Source: Casuarius casuarius
Taxonomy: Eukaryota > Chordata > Aves > Casuariiformes > Casuariidae
Assembly (NCBI GenBank): GCA_003342895.1
Contig: PTFA01000303.1
Span: forward strand, 702,435-766,434
Reading direction: 5' to 3'
DNA length: 64,000 nt
Shown here one piece after another: positions 61,211 to 64,000 of this stretch. The notes under the pieces are model-generated. The model was not told the origin of the DNA, did not search any database, and worked only from the letters and a program-made list of their open reading frames with translations. Each line of letters begins with the position of its first letter. Positions within the stretch are counted from its first letter, which is position 1. A program made the translations under genes and the position numbers.

Positions 61211-61667
61211 GCGATTCCTCTCCCTTCCCCTCACTAAGTGTATTTATGGTTTCTACTATGCATATCACTAGTGAAAGAGTGCAGCGAAGATGACAACAGT
61301 GTCCTACCCCAGAGTCCTCTCCTTTTGCCTTGATTTGACATCAGGAAGACATCATCCTGCCCAGGGAATGGGGCGCTGAAGCAGGTGTCAACATTCAGAG
61401 CCTTTCTTTATCCAGAGGAACTACAAGAGATGCTTGACATTTCTGTGTTGAAGCGTTTCTTAAATGAAAAATGGCTTTGCAATCAAAACGAATACGTGCA
61501 TGGAAAATCTCTGCTTTGGTTTAAAGTTGCCAGACTTATGAATTGGAAGCTGAGTGTCTCTCTAATAGAGCAAAAATCAAACAAAACACAAGAAATTTAT
61601 AACAGTGATTTGAGAAACGTGCCTAGCAATTCAAAGCCATGGTAAGACTCAGATTTTGGAGTTAAGC

Positions 61668-61711
61668 TTTTCTTTTTTCTTTTTTTTTTTTTTTTCTTTT
61701 TTTTTTTTTTT
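61668..61711. repeat. T-rich low-complexity tract
   Basis: Almost pure T for 44 bases, broken by single C bases. There is no AATAAA on the minus strand just ahead of it, so it is not a clear retrocopy tail. Confidence 0.9.
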
Positions 61712-62243
61712 AAATATTTAAGAAAGTATTTTTAAGAAGAAAAACACCCCCTCCCCCCAAAGAAGTTTTTTAATAGACATTTTCCCTAAGAATATGAGGT
61801 GAAGTTCCTGGCAGTAGACTACCATATTTAGCTGTCCCATTGCAAATGGTAATGGCCATCACCAGGCAGCTGACATTTTAGTGGTGATTGTTCTGTACCA
61901 TCTCCCCACTCTAGAAAAATACAAGAATTTATTCTCCTTGTGGTAAGTATTGACCTTGGCTTTGCTTCACTGAATATTTACCTCTTGGGTCAATAAATCA
62001 TCATGTTCATCTCAATAGAAGTCAGTATCTCCTTATTATTATATTAACCTTTATGAGGCAGAAAACAGTTGTTTTTCCCCATAATAAGATATTGCACAAA
62101 TTGGATAACTAAGAAAGATTTCTTGGTGATAGCATTTTTTTCGATGACCACCATTTCTGCTCTATGTACGGCTCAGGAAACAAAATGCATTTTACAGAAC
62201 CCGTGGAGCAGCCTTTCTCTAACAAATGGCATTCAGAGAGCAC

Positions 62244-62259
62244 CTTGTCCTAGGACAAG
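62244..62259. repeat. Perfect 16-base palindrome
   Basis: cttgtcctaggacaag equals its own reverse complement. The right half begins a p53-type half-site (ggacaagtcc, 62253-62262). Confidence 0.85.
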
Positions 62260-62387
62260 TCCTGGGATATCTGGACAACATGCATTTGCAGTGTCTCTCT
62301 TTGGTCAAGGCTGTAAAACTGCTGCATCATTTGGTTCATGCAGTCAGCAACATATGGTCAAGGTTCTGTGGAAGATGGAAGGAAACC

Positions 62388-62405
62388 TGATGATGATGAT
62401 GATGA
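62388..62405. repeat. TGA trinucleotide microsatellite, six units
   Basis: Six uninterrupted TGA units. Confidence 0.95.
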
Positions 62406-62949
62406 TTATTCTCTCATTATGGAGAGGAAAGGCCACTGGATTAAGCCGAGTGTCTTGCTTGGCCTACATTCACCAACGTTCATGAACAGCATGGAAAGAA
62501 GCAGGAGACACCTGGTGAGGCCAGAGTGGTGGCAGAGACTCATTTGCCCATTTCTATACATTTCTTATGACAGCTGAAGGGAAAAGTCACTTCTTGTAAC
62601 TCCTTCAAAAACCACTGTAAAACATGGCAAAAGTCATGTGCAACAAGTCCCACCCAACCTACTAAGAGGGGCCCTTCCAAAGGCTCCCCGTGCCAGCTGG
62701 ATGAACAGACAGGATACGGGCTGGTAACAGTGGAGCTCTTTACTACAGGAGGATAACCAAAACCCACCTTCCCTGAAGTACCTTTATCTGCTGCATGTGG
62801 TACTGGCCGCAAGCAGAAACCCCAGCCTGGGCGAGGTGGGCCTGGGGGCCCGCTGCTGGCTGCCCTGGTCCTCAGCGCCCTGCTCCTCAGAGAAGCAGTG
62901 CTGGCTCACCTCCTGTCACCAGCTAGTTGTAAATTAAAGACAACAGGGC

Positions 62950-63200
62950 ACTTCAGAAGTGCAGGCGATGGCCTTTATATCCTGGCCAATTCGTCCTCCC
63001 AATTGTGTGTAAGTGCCAACTTCCAAGGCCGCATATGACATACAGCTACACGTATGGCTGCCACATTCTCCTACACATTGCCTGAATCACCACTATCTAC
63101 CTCAGTGCTTTGTAAAGCACTTTGAGATACAGCTCCTCAACTATTAAAGCTGCAATATAAAATACAATTCTCCTTTATATTGTAAGCTCAAAAACTCCTT
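62950..63200 (+). mobile_element. Possible SINE 3' tail (MIR-related)
   Basis: Bases 63,107-63,130 (ctttgtaaagcactttgagata) then gctgcaatataaaa resemble the amniote SINE 3' phrase 'gtaaagcgctttgagatc...gctatataaa'. The upstream body (62,950-63,100) is not recognisable. Confidence 0.4.
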
Positions 63201-64000
63201 TAAATATGATATACACGCCTCTCAGAGAATCTAGATTTTAACTGCCTCTTTTACGTGAAAGTGCTGCCCACAGATACTATCCAGACTTCCTAGACAGAGG
63301 AAACTAAATAGTACCCATATGTTTGTCATAAGTTTCATTCATCTGGTGCTCTGAGTACGGCTGCCTGCAGAAGGCTGTTTGGCCTTGGGTAGCCACTGGG
63401 AGCAAGACAGGAGAGAGTTGAAGGGGAGCCGGAGAGCTGGAGTGATAGAAGAGAAAAAGATTGAAGCAGAACGATGTTGAGACAGAGGGCAGAATAGAGA
63501 AGAAAAAGTACAAATTCAGATCCATAACTGGTACAAAACATCACTGCAGCTTGCTGATTTACAATGGAGCAAAATCTGGTCCCCAACAGCCCTCTGTTTA
63601 TAAACACATGGTTTCCAAAGGCTTCTGGGCTCCAGAACAAAACCAAACAAAGTCACGCAATGTGATAAACAGGACACATGCCAGACTAAATACTGCAGTG
63701 GGAACAAAGTCTGAGATAGCATATACGGAGCCACAAGGGAGAGAGACCACGTGAAACAAGAGAAGGCATGCTCTCGTACATGGCATCAGCACCTACTGCC
63801 AAGCAAAGGAGGAAGAAGTCCTCGGTTACAGCCCAGAGGGTCGCGCTACCCTGTTTTCTGACAGCTTGGAGAACCAAGCCAAGCTTTACAGCAACCGCCT
63901 TGAGGGCCTCTTCAAAGGGGGTTGTCACCTTCGAAAGGCAAAAGAATGGCAACACCAGCCACTTAGGCTAAATGGCTGGGGCCCACCATAAAGTCCAGGT
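63201..64000. other. Intergenic sequence, no gene seen
   Basis: Overlapping frames of 64-103 codons on both strands; none has a recognisable domain, and the overlap indicates chance. Window ends here. Confidence 0.45.

Larger units (their letters stand above)
61211..62945. other. Intergenic sequence, no gene seen
   Basis: Holds the T-rich tract at 61668-61711, the 16-base palindrome at 62244-62259 and a TGA microsatellite at 62388-62405. Frames of up to 138 codons lack domains. The run of translated Met/Asp codons near 62,390 is a microsatellite effect. Confidence 0.45.

Noticed and set aside
61668..61711. T-rich tract as poly(A) tail of a minus-strand retrocopy
   Set aside because: No AATAAA signal or recognisable parent sequence just upstream on the minus strand.
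62388..62405. Acidic or methionine-rich protein segment
   Set aside because: It is only the translation of the TGA microsatellite.
1..64000. tRNA, rRNA, snRNA, CRISPR or endogenous retrovirus sequences
   Set aside because: None recognised. B-box-like words occur only in SINE-like contexts, and no LTR, gag/pol/env-like or regular spacer-repeat structure was seen.

Overview
The window looks like non-coding DNA from a sauropsid (bird, crocodilian or turtle). The clearest evidence is a series of old, decayed CR1-type LINE copies on both strands. Their 3'-end phrases and reverse-transcriptase remnants resemble CR1 copies known from those groups. A few MIR-like SINE fragments and short dispersed motifs also fit an amniote genome of this kind. 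Isolated single N bases are scattered through otherwise continuous sequence, as in a draft assembly with ambiguous sites masked. I cannot name the species or the locus.

I find no convincing protein-coding gene, tRNA, rRNA or other classical RNA gene. The longest open reading frames (about 160-230 codons) are low in complexity, antisense to repeats, or lack any recognisable domain. A gene desert or a very large intron fits best.

Layout: 75-905 holds a minus-strand CR1 with RT remnants. Plus-strand CR1 copies lie at about 10,970-11,450, 23,160-23,400, 25,735-26,245, 29,420-30,000 and 46,555-47,070. Another minus-strand copy lies at 41,780-42,035, and there is a doubtful fragment near 55,440. 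MIR-like SINEs sit near 52,550 (minus), 57,580 and 58,140 (plus), with a SINE-like tail near 63,090. A very dense, short CpG cluster at 14,565-14,700 carries a strong splice-donor match on the minus strand. It is the best candidate for an unannotated promoter or first exon.

Between the repeats are AT-rich, non-repetitive blocks dense in homeodomain-type TAAT/ATTA cores and other regulatory-looking words. They lie near 4,420, 6,930, 14,700, 20,380, 22,120, 32,520, 34,690, 35,690, 38,850, 46,190, 48,440, 51,160 and 60,480. They have the look of vertebrate conserved non-coding elements, but conservation cannot be seen from one sequence, so all are low-confidence candidates. The strongest countable case is 60,495-61,152, with seven WGATAA words in about 660 bp. 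If these are real enhancers, the window is probably regulatory territory of a developmental gene outside it. I see no undescribed multi-gene system here.
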